Shown: piece after piece, positions 21,006 to 37,600 of the stretch
Layout of the letters: each line of letters opens with the position of its first letter
Numbering within the stretch: position 1 is the first letter of the stretch
NCBI GenBank assembly: GCA_002270565.1
Contig: NQMI01000159.1
Coordinates: 33,588-97,587 of the forward strand
DNA: 64,000 nucleotides
DNA from: Stenocarpella maydis
Taxonomy: Eukaryota; Ascomycota; Sordariomycetes; Diaporthales; Diaporthaceae
Direction of reading: 5' to 3'
Notes under the pieces: model-generated
Databases searched by the model: none
What the model saw: the letters and a program-made list of their open reading frames with translations, nothing else
What the model was told of the DNA's origin: nothing
Position numbers and translations under genes: made by a program

Positions 21006-22307
21006 GGTACTCGTGCTGCGGGTTATCCTGGTGGATGACGGTGGCGAATACGTCTTGGAAGCTGTGGGCGTGTAGTGGACAACGGACAGAGAGACTGATG
21101 ACTTTGGGAACGAGTTCTGCGAAGGAAGAAGAGTGTCCGGGTCACAAAATCCCGCAGGTACGGCTGTGGATTTCAGCAGAGATGGCCTACATGGGTTGAG
21201 AATGGAATAAACAAAAACCATACAGCGGGCATACATCGTGGCCGTTTCCTTTTCATTTGTCTTGCCGCGTGTGCTCTAGTTCTGTACATAAGGCGTGAAG
21301 GGCTGGTCGGCAAGGAATAGGAGTGCCAAACAAGACAGATGTCGATCGATATGCAAACTCGTTATGCGCCGTGACTCCATCTCTGCCTACCCCGGAGTAA
21401 CAGCGACTGGCTTCCCAATATGCCGGCACTCAACCAGAGTGTGTGAGCCTATGTCTGGCCCGGCGAACACAGCCACCTCGAATTCTCCCAGTCCGCTTCT
21501 GCCGGGGAACTTAAAAGGAAAGAAGGATGGCTGTCGGTCAGGAAATAGGCAAGGTGCAGCCTGGCCCCCGGCCTGATCTCATCTTTAAGAAGGAGAAAGA
21601 AGGACAATATCGCCTCGGTAGCTGCTGGGTGGGCTTAGGATCGTCAGGTGGGTGTCGTGAGATACAGTCAAGGATCCGGAAACAACAATACCCTAAAATA
21701 CGACAGTGTGTGTGATAATGCAAGTGGTGGCAGGATCGTTCGCACCCAGTTGACTAGGAGACAACCCCCCCCCCCCAAAAAAAAAAAAAAGTCAGACCAA
21801 AGTCCAGTTCTCGTGCTCTGGATGCCTGGGGGCAGGGGCAATGGGGGATGTTTACAAATCAGAAGACTAGAACCTGTTCGACACAGCGAAGTTGGAAGCA
21901 AAGCGTTTACAATTCCTAAAGCTCGAGAATGCCTGCCCTCCGATACGTGCTATATGTTCCTCGAAACAGCGTTGCTATAAACGACAGACTCTGTGGAGAC
22001 CCTTGTGTCCAGTCTCAACTAAATGTGTAATAATAAAAAAATGCACACCATCTCTGTTCTCGCCAAAACAGCGTGTGGATGGATGATGGCCAATATCTCC
22101 ATACTACGAAAGGATACATGCTGTCTGTGTCGGTCCAATCACGCCTGAACGCCTTCCGGTAGTAATTGTAGCTCCGACTCGAGCGCTCAGGCCCCTTTCC
22201 AGTCCACAAGGGACGTTATCTGCAGCTCATCGCCCGTCGTTTGCCTACCGAAGCCCGCAGATCGCCATGGATGCTCCCTTTTTATGTAAAGCACAACGTT
22301 TGGGTGA
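21006..22307. other. Intergenic between convergent genes
   Basis: 1.3 kb between the 3' ends of the complex I subunit gene and the Rsp5 gene. It contains a C-run directly followed by an A-run (about 21766-21790). No coding signal is seen. Confidence 0.5.
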
Positions 22308-25026
<2,719 letters not shown>

Positions 25027-26840
25027 GTTGATTCCCGTCAGCGGATGGTCTCACGAATAGCATCACCAACACCACGCACCACACGGTCGTGTGCATGCCT
25101 GGGGGGGGGGAGGTCTTGGGGGCGGGATGCTCGCGCGAGCCAGGGTGATGATGAAACGTACGCAGCCGGCCCGGAGTCGTTTCGACGACTCATCTTTGCA
25201 GCGGCAAGCAGGTTGTCCTGCTATCGTGGACGTCGTCCTCTCACAGTCGACAGGAAAACCGCAGAGGCGATGAAGGGATCAAGGGAGAAGGCAAGCGAGG
25301 AGAAATGGCTCAGGAATCCACTTGTTGTTTGAAAAGGAGTGGGCAGGCGAGGAGGACTGCAGCAGGATGAACAGGCACTAGATTGCTGACAATGACGATT
25401 TGGTACGGCTGGCCCAAGGGCGCAACGCAGGCGGGTTGAGGCTGTGCTCTCTCGGGCCCCCCGCTCTCCCAGATGCTCTAACCAATCCCACGCACCGGGC
25501 CAGGCGTATCAGATCAGAATCGTGTAGTGGCAGGGGTTGGAGGCGGCCAGCTGCAACTTGTTGTCAGCGGGATTCGGTGGGCGGATGGGTGCATCAACAA
25601 GCGTGCAGCGAGTCGCTGGTGGATGGAAAGGCGTCAAAAATCTCAAGACGGGGGTGAGTAGTCGAAGGCGAAGTGGGTATGTTCCAGCCAGCCAGCCCCT
25701 CGCAGGCGAGAATGTGTGTGTTGTGTGTGGATGTGGATGTGCGGGTGTGCCTCTCTGGTGAGCAAGAAGCACTGGGCACTGGCTGGTCCTGGGAGCCGGA
25801 GGCTACTCCGTCCCAACTGGCTACACCTTGTCGCGCGCCTCCCCGTGGCCCAAAACACACACGCTTCATCGCCGCCACACAAGGTTCATGCGACCCGGTT
25901 GGCCAGACATCCGGCCAAACATTGCACCTTGGTTGTGTGAGCTCCGAGCAGAGAATCCCTCTGCCGTCTGGTGTGTGTACTCGCTCATTGATTGATAGTC
26001 TACAGATTTTACCCACTGTTACAGAGGAGACTTTGCATCCATATCAGCGAGACTATACCTGGCATATACAATCTGGGTCCTGATGGCGACACGCGAGAGT
26101 GCTTAATGTACACAGTACTCCTTACTGGGCCATTTATAGTCTCTACAACGCTTTGTTATTGTTACGCCTCAGGACATCAACTCGATCCAAACTCGCGTGC
26201 TTGTTTCGTCCTGTCGCATCGTATTCGTCACTGCTGCTACATGCAATATCTTTGGCCATCCCAATTGTATCTTGCTCCAGCCTGTGCTGGGCCCGGTTGG
26301 TGGAGCTGCCTATGACGTTACGTTGATCTACACTATCTGCCTCCTGGGTCGGGGCCGGCGCGGGGCAAAGCAGATCGAGAGTAACTCGAAAGACGCCCCA
26401 TGTCTAAGCATCTTCTGGAAAGACATCGAGGGCACCTGAGAGGGCGAGATCCAGCCCACATTCGGCCCTCGACCCACTCCAAGGGGAGACGGCTTTTCCA
26501 GGTCCGCGCCGGAGCTTGAGGCCAGTATACAACTCGCACAAGGGCAGGCATCTCGCGGCAAGAAATGCCAGAATACATACACCTCCCTGCATCATCGTGC
26601 CTGTGTGGCGAGGTTCCATTTGGCAAGTAGAATAATGGCATGGAGCAGCCTGTCCTTTGACCCCTATAACCCGATACGCCCTAGGCAAAAGCAACTGCAA
26701 CGGTCACTTCTGGCTGACCAAGCCGTGCGTGCAGGCTGGGATTTCTATCGTACACCCAGCAATTCCTGGTGCCACCTCAAATATGCCATCGTCTTGGAGT
26801 CCTCGTACCAACGGTGGCGGAGCCACCGCACACAACCACC
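25027..26840. other. Gene-free stretch, Rsp5 promoter side
   Basis: 1.8 kb holding the upstream region of the Rsp5 gene and the 3' flank of the RRM gene. It has a G-run at about 25100 and a GT-rich tract at about 25710-25750. Open frames look random. Confidence 0.45.
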
Positions 26841-27606
<766 letters not shown>

Positions 27607-28425
27607 GGTTGTATCCTGTCGTTAGTACCGCCGACTGCAATGGGAAGGTTAAAGAATAGTAAGGAACTGTCGATGTGGGTCAGCGGGAGCCTTGCGCGCA
27701 GACATATTCGGCCTCTTTATTATAGAGGTCGCCCTCGACCAGTTATGCGAGCGACTCAGCTTGCGCCATCTGTCGGTGCAGTCTGGGGGTGCACGGCGCA
27801 GATGTGTGTGCGACTGGGGATTATGGAAGGTTGGCTTACCTCCCAAGACAGGATAATACACGTCGAGTTCACAGACCCTTCGCGCGGTGAGAAAGCAAGA
27901 GGAGGGAGCCTGGGATGTTAGCAGAAGGGAAAATGGGCAAGCCAAGTAAACACTTGAAATTAAGGCTCCGGCCGCGAGGCTTATCTGCGATAAGGGAACC
28001 GGTGCTGGATTGCCTGCAGGGATCCTAGCTGCTACCTTGGTAGCCCCTACTTAAATACCTCTAGGGTGGTACCAAGATTTTCCCCTACCTACACATGTGC
28101 TCAGGCACTCCACGAGACGTGTAGCTTGACGTAGGATATATTCCTCTTAGCAAAACGCCCGTCTGTCTTGAAGACAATCTTTGGTATTCACGGCAAAACA
28201 ATGACTCACCCTACCTTGGTATTCACTCTTCGTCGCCCGAGACGAGGCGTGAGGGATCCATGCGATCTCAGGCCCACCTAGCGTCGCCTCGGCGCCGTTT
28301 TGTGTCTTTGGACTCGCTACTTATTAAGTACATAGGTATTTTGAATTCCAGTATCCGTTTGGAAATACCCCGCTCCTGCAGGCAGGCCCATAATAAGTTA
28401 ATAACCCCGTACGCCAGTAGGCATC
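27607..28425. other. Intergenic between divergent genes
   Basis: 819 bases upstream of both the RRM gene (minus) and the broken hypothetical gene (plus). A minus-strand frame of 98 codons at 27649-27945 has no recognised features. Confidence 0.45.
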
Positions 28426-29795
28426 ATGGCCTTGGTCCCTCCTGTCGACAAAGACGGCTTCTCCTACGCGGGATACTCGCTCTTCCGTGAGGCAAGCAAC
28501 CTCGGCCGCCATCGTCGAGCGACACTCCCCGAGCTTAAGGCACACTTTGCCGGCAAGGACGCCGAGAACAGGCCTGCCCACTGGTACGAGGCTCAACTGC
28601 TCCACTATGGCTTGCCTCCCAGCAAGGTCAATGGCACAGCTCACAAACGCGGTAAGTTGTTTACAAAGTATCGGTCAAACAAGCTTCCCCAACGATGTTT
28701 CATGCAGAAGGGTTGAGTATACGGTCTGGGCGTGGTTATGACCGCCTCGGCGCCCCATATACACGCTATTCAGTAGTTCAATAGCTTAGCTGACTCTGTA
28801 TGCCCCCAGTCTTCGATACTGTGATGGCCAAGGGCGGCCTCAAAGTGCCAGCTCACATCCAGAAAATCAGGCCGACCTGAACAAGGAGTGGAACAAGAGA
28901 GAGCGAGAGGCAAAGAAGGTCCTCAAACAGTCAGAGGGCCGAGGCACCAAGCGTAAAGCTGACCAAATCTACCGATTTCAGAGTCAACGTCTCTGTTCAC
29001 ATCTCCAGCTCAGGGGCCGTTCAGGTTCAGGCCGCTCAGCCCTCCGCGAACCGGGCAGAGTCAGGGTCTGTGGGAACATCCACTTCCACGAAGACGGCCA
29101 CTGCTCCTGCCCCTGCAGCTAAGGCTAAGAAGGCACCCGCTACCCGAGTTGAGAAGGTCAAGCCTGTTCCAAAACTAGCCAATGCTGCAGACAAGAAATC
29201 GACTGTGTAGAAACCAGCCCAAAAGCCTCACCCTCCTAGACTGAGCACTGCCCAAGCCGTCCGGGTACGTATTTGGAGGACCGAGCAGAAGCTACGTCAA
29301 TGCTCCCCCTCCTTACTGGGAGGTTGACACCAGTCACGGCTCTGCGTTTCAGTCCAGCCCTCGGCGAAGCATCGGCCTTCTCAACGGCGAGTGGACTGCC
29401 CTCACATGGAGAACAATCTCCCCGAGACCGGGGTCGACTTTGGAAGCGTCACGACCCTGGACGGCAACATGCTCTGGTTGAAGTTTGACTGGGGCCCACT
29501 GTTCGGCATCGTGAGGATTGATCGACCCCATGAGCCGGACGACGATGGGGACGGAACTGTGCTGCTCTGGCGTAGAGAGGACGACTGGGCCCAACAGGAC
29601 ATCAATATCGACACCTTTGCCCTTGCCGGCGACGAAAACAGGTTGTATTTTTTCTGGGGGCGGTGGTCGCATCCGGTGCACGATTGCATACGGTCCGCAT
29701 GTGATTGACTTCGATACATACCGAATCACTGGCCGGTCCATCACCTCTGAGGTCAACCCCAGACAGGCACGAGACGAGTGGGCTAGACGGGGGTA
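28426..29795 (+). pseudogene. Conserved-looking fungal hypothetical gene with several inactivating lesions
   Basis: Exon 1 (28426-28651) encodes 75 clean residues starting MALVPPVDKDGFSYAG, with SLFREASNLGRHRRATLPEL and a HWYEAQLLHYGLPPSK stretch resembling a SAP-like helical fold. Exon 2 begins at 28810 and reads VFDTVMAKGGLKVPAHIQKI. It then loses frame at about 28868-28870, where one missing base would restore ADLNKEWNKREREAKK. A second shift at about 28960 is needed to reach FRVNVSVHISSSGAVQVQAA. An in-frame TAG at 29208-29210 follows before the Lys/Pro-rich continuation. Further on, GLLNGEWT and the stretch after TGVDFGS lie in different frames (to about 29708). One or two errors might be sequencing; this many indicates decay. 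The function of the family is not known to me. Confidence 0.65.
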
Positions 29796-30697
29796 GCCCA
29801 CTTGGGCGTCAACAGCGCTTCAGGAGAACGAGAAGTCAGGAAGAGGTCGAATCTACCGATCCCAGTCGACGAATGTGGCAATGCCCCAGTGCCGTGCGAT
29901 AAGATACCATTGTCGAGGGATAACAGTCTATCTTGCCGCCCGCTCGTAAGACACAGGTGTGTGTCGAGCTGTTCCGTGCAAGATGTATGGTCCTCCTGTA
30001 CATCATTTGGACTGCATCAGGAAAACGGTGTTCATAGTGTGGGAGTACAAGTAACTTATCACCACCTTTCAATACTATAGACAGGGGTGAGCTCGCTCCA
30101 TTAAATGGTTTTCAGCCATGTGGCACGATGCTATGAATACCACGGGAGAATCCTCTTAAGATTATCCGTCACGGACGAGCGGAGATGGCCCCAGCCCTCA
30201 GAAGGCAGAGGAACATGTCAGGATCCGTGAGTGTGGATTATAACTGACAATGTCGAGTTAAAAGTAGTTATTATATTGTAAGTTCTGGGGTGTCCGCGCG
30301 ACTTGTCCAAGATTTGAAGGTGGGTTTTGTTTGCCACAGACAGCAGTTTTCTACACACGTGTATAACCTTTGGAAGCACCCCCGCAGCCGTCCTAATGTT
30401 GTTGCTTGGTTTGCCGAGCGTATAAGAGGCACGCTACTACGTCAACACCAACGCCCCTAGATAACCGTTTATAACCGTTTACCATCACGAGGATCATTTC
30501 CTTGGGCGTAGTACAAACACAACATATTTTGTGTTCCCGACTTTCAAAATCAAAACTCATTCTGGGTTCCTGGGGAGGGAGCGCCCCCACCATCTTGGAA
30601 GCTACGTATCTACCCGTCGTCGTCCCTACCAGGCCTCAACGACCACTCTAGTATCTCATCCCCTCTGCACCAGCACCCACGTTGACAAGTATCCAAC
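29796..30697. other. Gene-free stretch, promoter of nitronate monooxygenase
   Basis: About 900 bases with no protein-like frame. The last part is probably the promoter and 5' UTR of the next gene. Confidence 0.5.
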
Positions 30698-32074
30698 ATG
30701 GCCCCAGAACGCCCCCAACCCAGGTCCAAACTGCAGGAGTTCTTCCCGAATACCAAGACCCCCATCATCATCTCCGCCCCGATGCTGGGGGTTTCGAATG
30801 GGACCCTGGCCGCCCACGTGTCCAAGGCAGGAGGGCTGGGCATCGTCCCCGTCGGGCACGACTTGAACCCCGGCAGCTCGCAGCTCGCGGCCCTGGAGGG
30901 CGAGCTCAAGGCCGCCCGCTCGGCGCTGGGCCTCACAGGGATGACGCTCACGCCGGTCCCCATCGGGGTCGGCTTCCTGACCTTCGACCCGTCGGCCGCC
31001 CTCTTCCGCGAGACGGCCCTGCCCATCCTGGAGGAGTACCTACCCCAAGCCGTGTGGCTGTTCGCGCCCGAACCCAAGACGGCCGAGACGGTTCAACCCA
31101 GCATTATCGAGGCGTGCCATGACCACGGCATCAAGGTGCTCGTCCAGGTGGGGACGGTGGCCGCGGCGAGGGAGGCTGCGAGACACGGAGCCGATGTGAT
31201 TGTCGCGCAGGGAGTCGATGCAGGTGGGCATCAGTTTGGTGTGGGTGCAGGGGTCATCAGTCTTGTGCCCGAGATCAGGGCCATGCTGGATGATGACTTC
31301 ATGGGCAAGGACATTGCGTTGGTGGCAGCAGGAGGGATTGCCGACCCGAGTGCTGTCGTGGCTGCAGTTGCACTGGGTAAGTGTAACTCGTCCGAAATTT
31401 TTGGTGGTGTGGATGAGAAGCTTAATGATGAACACAGGAGCCGACGGTGTTGTCATGGGCACGAAGGTCAGTTTTGGTCACCTGTGACTACACCAACGAC
31501 GAAGAAGTGCTGACTGTTGTGTTGCAGTTCATACCCGCGAAAGAGTCGAAGGCCTCTGAGGGTGTCAGGAAGGCGATTCTTGAGACCAGAGACGGAGGAA
31601 GCACAACCTTAAAGTAACGTAGACTCAATCCGTGATTACTTTTCCCTCGCTGACTGTCACAACAGGTCGAAGTTCCATGACGAGGTCAGGGGCACAACAT
31701 TCTGGCCAGATATCTATGATGGCAGGGCTATCATTACCGAGTCCTACAAGGACCATCTCTCTGGAATGTCTATTGAAGAGAACAAGACCAAATTTCGCGA
31801 TGCGGAGCGCGCTGGGGACGCCTCGAGGCAGCTGGCGTGGGCGTGAGTTCAGCCAAACTAAACCATGTCAACATCATTACTGACAATCTTCAGCGGCACT
31901 GGTGTCGGTTTGGTCAAGGACGCAGCTCCTGCCGCCGATATTGTGAGGAGTACGAGAGAGGCGGCAAAACAGCGGCTGCGGGCTCTCCGGTTTGCTTTTG
32001 ACGACGAAGGTAAGGATCCAAAAGACAGGTCGTGGGTCAAGGAGCTAGGGCACACTCTTTACAGACACAAGTGA
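30698..32074 (+). CDS. Nitronate monooxygenase (2-nitropropane dioxygenase family)
   Basis: Five exons (30698-31376, 31438-31466, 31528-31613, 31666-31842, 31894-32074) give 383 residues; all phases agree. It is a TIM-barrel FMN enzyme. The N-terminus has PIIISAPMLGVSNG and AAHVSKAGGLGIVP. The middle carries QGVDAGGHQFG (171-181) with the expected catalytic-base His178. Then come LVAAGGIADPSAV and GADGVVMGTKF, which form the FMN phosphate-binding part. The family oxidises alkyl nitronates such as propionate-3-nitronate to carbonyl products and nitrite, so it detoxifies nitro compounds. There is no targeting signal, so it is probably cytosolic. Exon 2 is only 29 bases but is required for the GADGVVMG motif. 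The next gene is convergent, 410 bases away. Confidence 0.93.
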
Positions 32075-32484
32075 GAAACCGGGCATGGTGGCAGCTGAGA
32101 AGGAAATCAAAGTAAGGGGATTGCCCAGGCATGATGTTACTGAGCTTCAGTCCCATTGGTGGAGTACCGAAGGCGTTGGGCCAACGTGACGGTTTTCCAC
32201 GGTTATTCCTCGTGGAGGGAGAAAAACCAGAACAGGAAAAGGTCTCCCATAATTTACTGTTTTATTTTCGATCGTGAGAGCCCAAGGCGGTTGAGCGCAT
32301 TTATTGCTTCCCTAAATACCGATATCCGATGACTTCAGCCATCAGCGAGTTTGCACAGGTGTGTGGCAAGGATCTAGGCCATGAAGCGGCCACGATAGCA
32401 ACATACGAGCTGCCATGATTCGTATCAGGTATAACCATCGCACATGGCACAGGAGGATCCCTGTTCCCACTGCATCATGGCTGC
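32075..32484. other. Short intergenic stretch between convergent genes
   Basis: 410 bases shared by the 3' ends of nitronate monooxygenase and the amidohydrolase. Nothing else is seen. Confidence 0.5.
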
Positions 32485-34697
32485 TCAGCTCATAGGTTCC
32501 CTCATGTAAACCCGCCTGCCACCAACCCATGTCTCTTTCACTTTAACATGACGAATGTCCCCGACATCCAGGGTTTCCAAAGGCTCGTCCAGTACGACCC
32601 AGTCCGCCATCGCACCCGGCTGTATCACCCCAGCCTTCCCGTCAAGGAACGCGCCGTATGCAGGACCCTCGGTGAAGCCCATCAGCGCCTCGCGGAGCGT
32701 TAGTGTTTCCTCAGGATACCATCCATCCGGGCTCCCGTCTTTGCCCTTTCCTGTATTGGGGCATTTCCTGGTGACAGCCGCATAAATTCCTTCGAAAGGG
32801 TTAGGAGGCTCGACGGGAAAGTCGCTTCCAAGAACGGGCTTTAGATCGAATAGCGAACGCATCCTGTATGCCTCGGTGACGGTTCGCTTGCTTCCTAATC
32901 TCAGCTCCGCGTAGCCCATATCGGAGGTTGCATGAGTGGGCTGTATGGATGGGATAATTCCCATGGAGTGCATGCGTGCTTGATCTTCTGGGTGTATAAT
33001 CTGTGCGCTATTCATCCCTTCTGGTCAGCGACAGCCTGGTGGTACAGGTTCACCCTTTCCTTGCCGATTCTGGGGCGCAGGTAAATCCAATGCTCGGGGT
33101 TCATGTGGTGTTGGATATTGAGTAAAGTGTCTCTTACTGCTCTATTCGAAAACGGTGCTTCGCCTGACAGACTGAAACCTCTTGCCCCGGGCAGAGGTCG
33201 GCAAGTGCGGTTTCCATTGCGTCAAGGGCGAGCCAATTCGCGAGATCTTCCGACTGTTGTTAGTTGAATATTCGCTTGTCTCTCGGAAGTATAACAGAAT
33301 AGTTTGGGCATCCCTCAGAAATCGCACGTTGCTTCTCATACATGTCGCTTGAAGACTACCTGATGAATTACAACGCGGCTCAAGGGCTTGGTGAAAAGGC
33401 TCGTACAACGTCGTTGCCACGTGTGGGATTAGGTGCAAGGAACAAGGGAAAATACGGACCACCGATGGCATGGATATTGACTTGGTAGCCCTCTGATGAC
33501 CACGACCTCGTCAAGGAGGTGAGCGTGGATGCGTTGACTAGGAGAGAACCTGCCGTGTCGGGGCGATCAGAGTAGGGCTCTATCATGGCACTACCCCAGC
33601 TACCCAGTGCTCCGTCTTGCGACTTTTCAGCATATTTTTCAGCGGCCATGCTTCAATGGGGCTGTACGTACCGGCAAAGAGCTTGACGCTCTTGACTCTA
33701 AGGAACTCATCTGCGTCGGTGAACGCGGGCACCTTCTCTGGACAGAACGTATTCCTTTCCTCGCATTCGATCATGGCATAGACACGTAGCGTCCAGTCAT
33801 CTGCACTGAAAATCTCCTTGTACAACTGCAGCTCGTTAGCGTAGACACCAGCGTCGTGCACGCCTACGAGTCCCACTCGGTGGAGGCTAGTCATTGCAGA
33901 CTTGAGAAATGCCTTTTTTCGAGCAACGTCTGGCCGTGGCCAGTACTTCATGACGACTTCCATGGCATTGTCGCAAAATACACCCATTCCTGGCTCACGG
34001 ACAATCTCCCCGCCAGGAATGTCGGACAGGTCGTGAGGCAGCAGGTCGAGCACCGCCTGGGAGACCCATATGCAATGAACGTCGACGCGGTCCAGCATGA
34101 TGTAAAGTCCGTCGAAATCGGCAAGCATGGTCTGGAAAGTCAGCGATCTATACCCTGATGCCACAAGGGCGCTACATACCGCGGTTGGCATTTGCCCCAA
34201 GGCCATCTGATCCCAACCCACGCCCCTGATCCAATTATCCCTTGAACCCACGCCCTCATGTGCCAAAACATAGGCTGCCAGGCGGTCTTTGGCGTCTTTG
34301 ACGGACTTGGAGCCAAATAGATCTACGGAGTGAAGGAACTCCCCGTACTGAGCCAGGTGGCCATGCTGATAGAGCATTAGTCTCTGGCTTGGGAGGACTT
34401 GGGGGCAAGATCCCGTACACCGTCCCACAGTCCCGGGATAGCATGGCCAGGACGAAGCTCTACAGGTTCTGATACGGGCGTGAACACCCCGCCAAAATGG
34501 CCGTCTTGGACGGTGAAACACGCAGCCGTAGACTGCGTTGAGAACCTAGGTGTGACGCCCTTTGAGTAGCAGAAGGTTTCGGCTGTGGCGCTGGATATGA
34601 AGACCTGCTGCAATGGGCCTCGAAGCCCAAGGTAAACTGCCACCGCCACCACGGCAAATGACAGCCAGAGGCCGCCTCGCAACAGAAGAGAGGTCAT
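32485..34697 (-). CDS. Membrane-anchored amidohydrolase (YtcJ/LAF3-like)
   Basis: Five exons (34697-34419, 34365-33672, 33615-33460, 33246-33138, 33007-32485) give 586 residues. An N-terminal hydrophobic helix (about 7-25, in MTSLLLRGGLWLSFAVVAVA) is followed by ALPGLWDG-like sequence and HGHLAQYGEF. The His-x-His pair at 94-96 is the expected metal ligand. DGALGSWGSAMIEPYSD and VNIHAIGDLANW follow. The C-terminal LGSDFPVE holds the expected metal-binding Asp475, and the end has the composite-domain motif GAMADWVVLDE. This is the amidohydrolase 3 family, whose members hydrolyse amide or ester bonds; the substrate is unknown. The TM helix suggests a secretory-pathway or vacuolar location. Intron 3 uses a GTCCGT donor, chosen because GTGGTC at the same place would lose the Gly of HAIGD. 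Confidence 0.9.
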
Positions 34698-37600
34698 GTC
34701 TGGGGGAGGTCAGAGGTCAGAAAGGCAAGGATATCATTTTATCTGTATGACTCCTGAGGTTCTTTGACTGGGTTGTGAAACGGGGGTTGTCGTCGCCGAG
34801 CTGGCAGTGATTTGACGGCGGGGGTCACTGATAGATAGCAGATAAGGCTGGTGTCTTTGTCCCTCTTGCTTGACTGCTTGACCGCAGCAACGGATCAACT
34901 TCTCTACGATTTCAATGAACACACAAACTCTGGGGGTACCTTTGTTTGAGACGTGATTCAAAAAAAAAAAATTGTTGAACCGTCATGTTGTGTCGCCTGA
35001 ACGTCTCGGTGTGACTGTGCCTCGCCCTCGGTGAGCAGTGACCACAGCCGCTGCGGCCAACCAGTTTGCAAACTCCTAAGGAAATGCACGGGTTGCACGA
35101 TTGCAAGTGCCCTTCGACTGCACAAGAGTCCGAACCACAGCGAGAGCAAAGGCAGCTCCCTGGTCAAGACAGACAGGGAGAGGGGTGCGTTCGCCGAGGC
35201 ACTCTCGGCTTGATGCCTGCCCTTGCCGGGACTTCTCTCGCCCGCAAGATTCGAGAGCATTGCACGCCGGTCTAGCGACTTGCATTCGGTTGACATTATC
35301 AGCACGATTTCTGAATGAGCACCGGCCGGCTGCAGCGCAGATACCTTGTAGGATCGAAGTAATGGATGGAGACAGTGGGTTCGGCGAGCACGCTTGGCCT
35401 GACATGGTGAGTAGCAGTAGCTCCCCATGTGAGCATGGGACCATTTCTCCACAAGACGTTCGACATCAGATGCAGAGAGGACTGGATCCTGATATTTCAA
35501 CGATTCCCTCTCGAGACTCACCGGATATCAGCTGTCGACACCTCACAAATATCACGAGCTGGGCTGCCTTTCCGCCAATACCTGTCCTTCAACTAATGGA
35601 TTTCTTTGTGGCGAGGCATGGGACACGACTGCCATCCCTAATCTCCGCCCTGTCCGATGCCCCTCCGCAGAAGAGCCAGGGTTTTGTGCACGATTTCTTG
35701 CAAAGTGGTGTGTATTTCGAAAACCTCGAGAGGAATGTGGCGCCGCATGTCTTGGGGTTCGTTTCGAGCATGTGCAGCCATCTATCTGATCAGACCTCCA
35801 CCTTGGCAACACAGACCATAGGCGGAAAAACTCTTGTTGTATGGCGCATATCTGCTTAGTGATGGTAATATTCTTGTCGCTGAGGAACCCAACGGCCATT
35901 GCACACGCCGCCTTTTGTGGCGGGGAAATGGCATCCAGCAGATGGCGAGACATGGCCCAGGTCATGCTCGTTGCTGTCTCTGCCCATCTGACGTCTTTAT
36001 CAGGGGAAGGTTTGGTAGCCTAGGGGCTACCTAGGGGCTAGAGCCATGGTTTTCAATTATTGAACTCGGGGACACGGGCGTGCTCAGGCGGGGTGGGTGT
36101 ACCGAGTATATCATCAGGTTCCCCTCAATTCAGCCACTGACACTTCACCCGACCAGAGCCCATTTTGGCAAAAATCCACGACCACGCCGGGTCAAATGCT
36201 CGGATGGCCGGAGGGCGCTAGCAAACAGCCTCCCTCAAATCTCCAGCATGGCAAAATAGATGAAGATGCTTGGCCTGGCAGCCGCTGCTCGCAACGCATG
36301 CTGGGCTGGCGGGCCCGCTGGGTCCAGCCTTCAACCTAGACTAGGACCTGCAGGACCAGCCTGGCCTTCACAGAGGTACGGAGTACTTCGGAGCGAGCCG
36401 AACCCAGAGGTCACCATTGGCGATGGCATCACAGAGCAGCCACGACTGGTTGCTCCAGGTGGGCTGTTCAAGAGAGATGGCTCGAAGAGGAGCGCCATGT
36501 CTGGCAGAAATATATGACGCAGGCATACTTCATCCATGCTCAACGCAGCCTGCCAGCCAGCGAGCCAGTCAGCGAGCGAGCCTGGACCGAACACCGAGGT
36601 GTCACAACATACTCGGTACGGACTACATCAGCATGCTTGCTGGTGAGCTGACCGAGCCGCGTTCGCCAATCAACGTGCCGAGCCCAGTCCAGCCTGTGGT
36701 GATTGGCGGAAGATCTCGGCTCGCAAAAATCCAGAAATAGGGGGATTACGGCGGAAATCAGTGGTCGAGGGTCCGGAACACCCCCTCGCCCACGTTCTCC
36801 CCCAACCCTGCGGCCTGGGGAAACTGGCCTGGAGCTCCTGGGCAACTCCTGGGGCACTACGGAGTATAGGGAAGGGGGTGCTACCCCGCCATGTCACGTC
36901 CGTCCCCGTCTGTGAGCCTGTGACCTGGCAAACGCGTCACATCCGCCCAGGCGCATCAAGCTGCGCGTATCCTCGAGCCACCCATCACCAGTTGTCGCCC
37001 ACCAGCCCGCCAGGCCATGCGCTGCATCTCCACCTGCAGCCCTCACCGTGGCTGGCGCCGGCGGCCCTAGCACATCTCACCGGCAGCGCTCGCTTGATGA
37101 CCAGTTTCGGCGAGTGGGCCCGTAGCCTGCAGCCCGGCACACCTGGCCCTGCCGAGCCTTGCTCAGGGAGGAATGCCCGCCTGTGTTTGAGAGGCTCATG
37201 GGCCTGCTGCACCCGAGATCCGCATCACAGATCTGGCGGGCGGCGTCCATCATATGTGGTGGAACAATGGGGGGGGGGTGCTCTCAGCCGCGGGACATCA
37301 TGCACTGGGTGCCGGCACGAGTCACCGATGAAGGCCGGCCTCGTCCTCATAGTGCCCTGGCCAGCGTAGCAGCCTGGCTTGTGCTGCTCGTGTTCGGCGC
37401 AGAGATGCATGAGCAAACCTGGGCTTTCTCCTGGCAGTGTTTCGTCGAGGACGCTCGTAGCAACGCGATGCCGCAGCGGGCCCCTGCCAGAACCGCCGAT
37501 ATCTCAGTGAGCTTATTTCTGGGCCGGGTCAGGGATGACAGTCGTTCTCCAGCCTCGGCGAAATATTCTGGCTGCCTCCTTGGCGCTGCGACTGCTCGGG

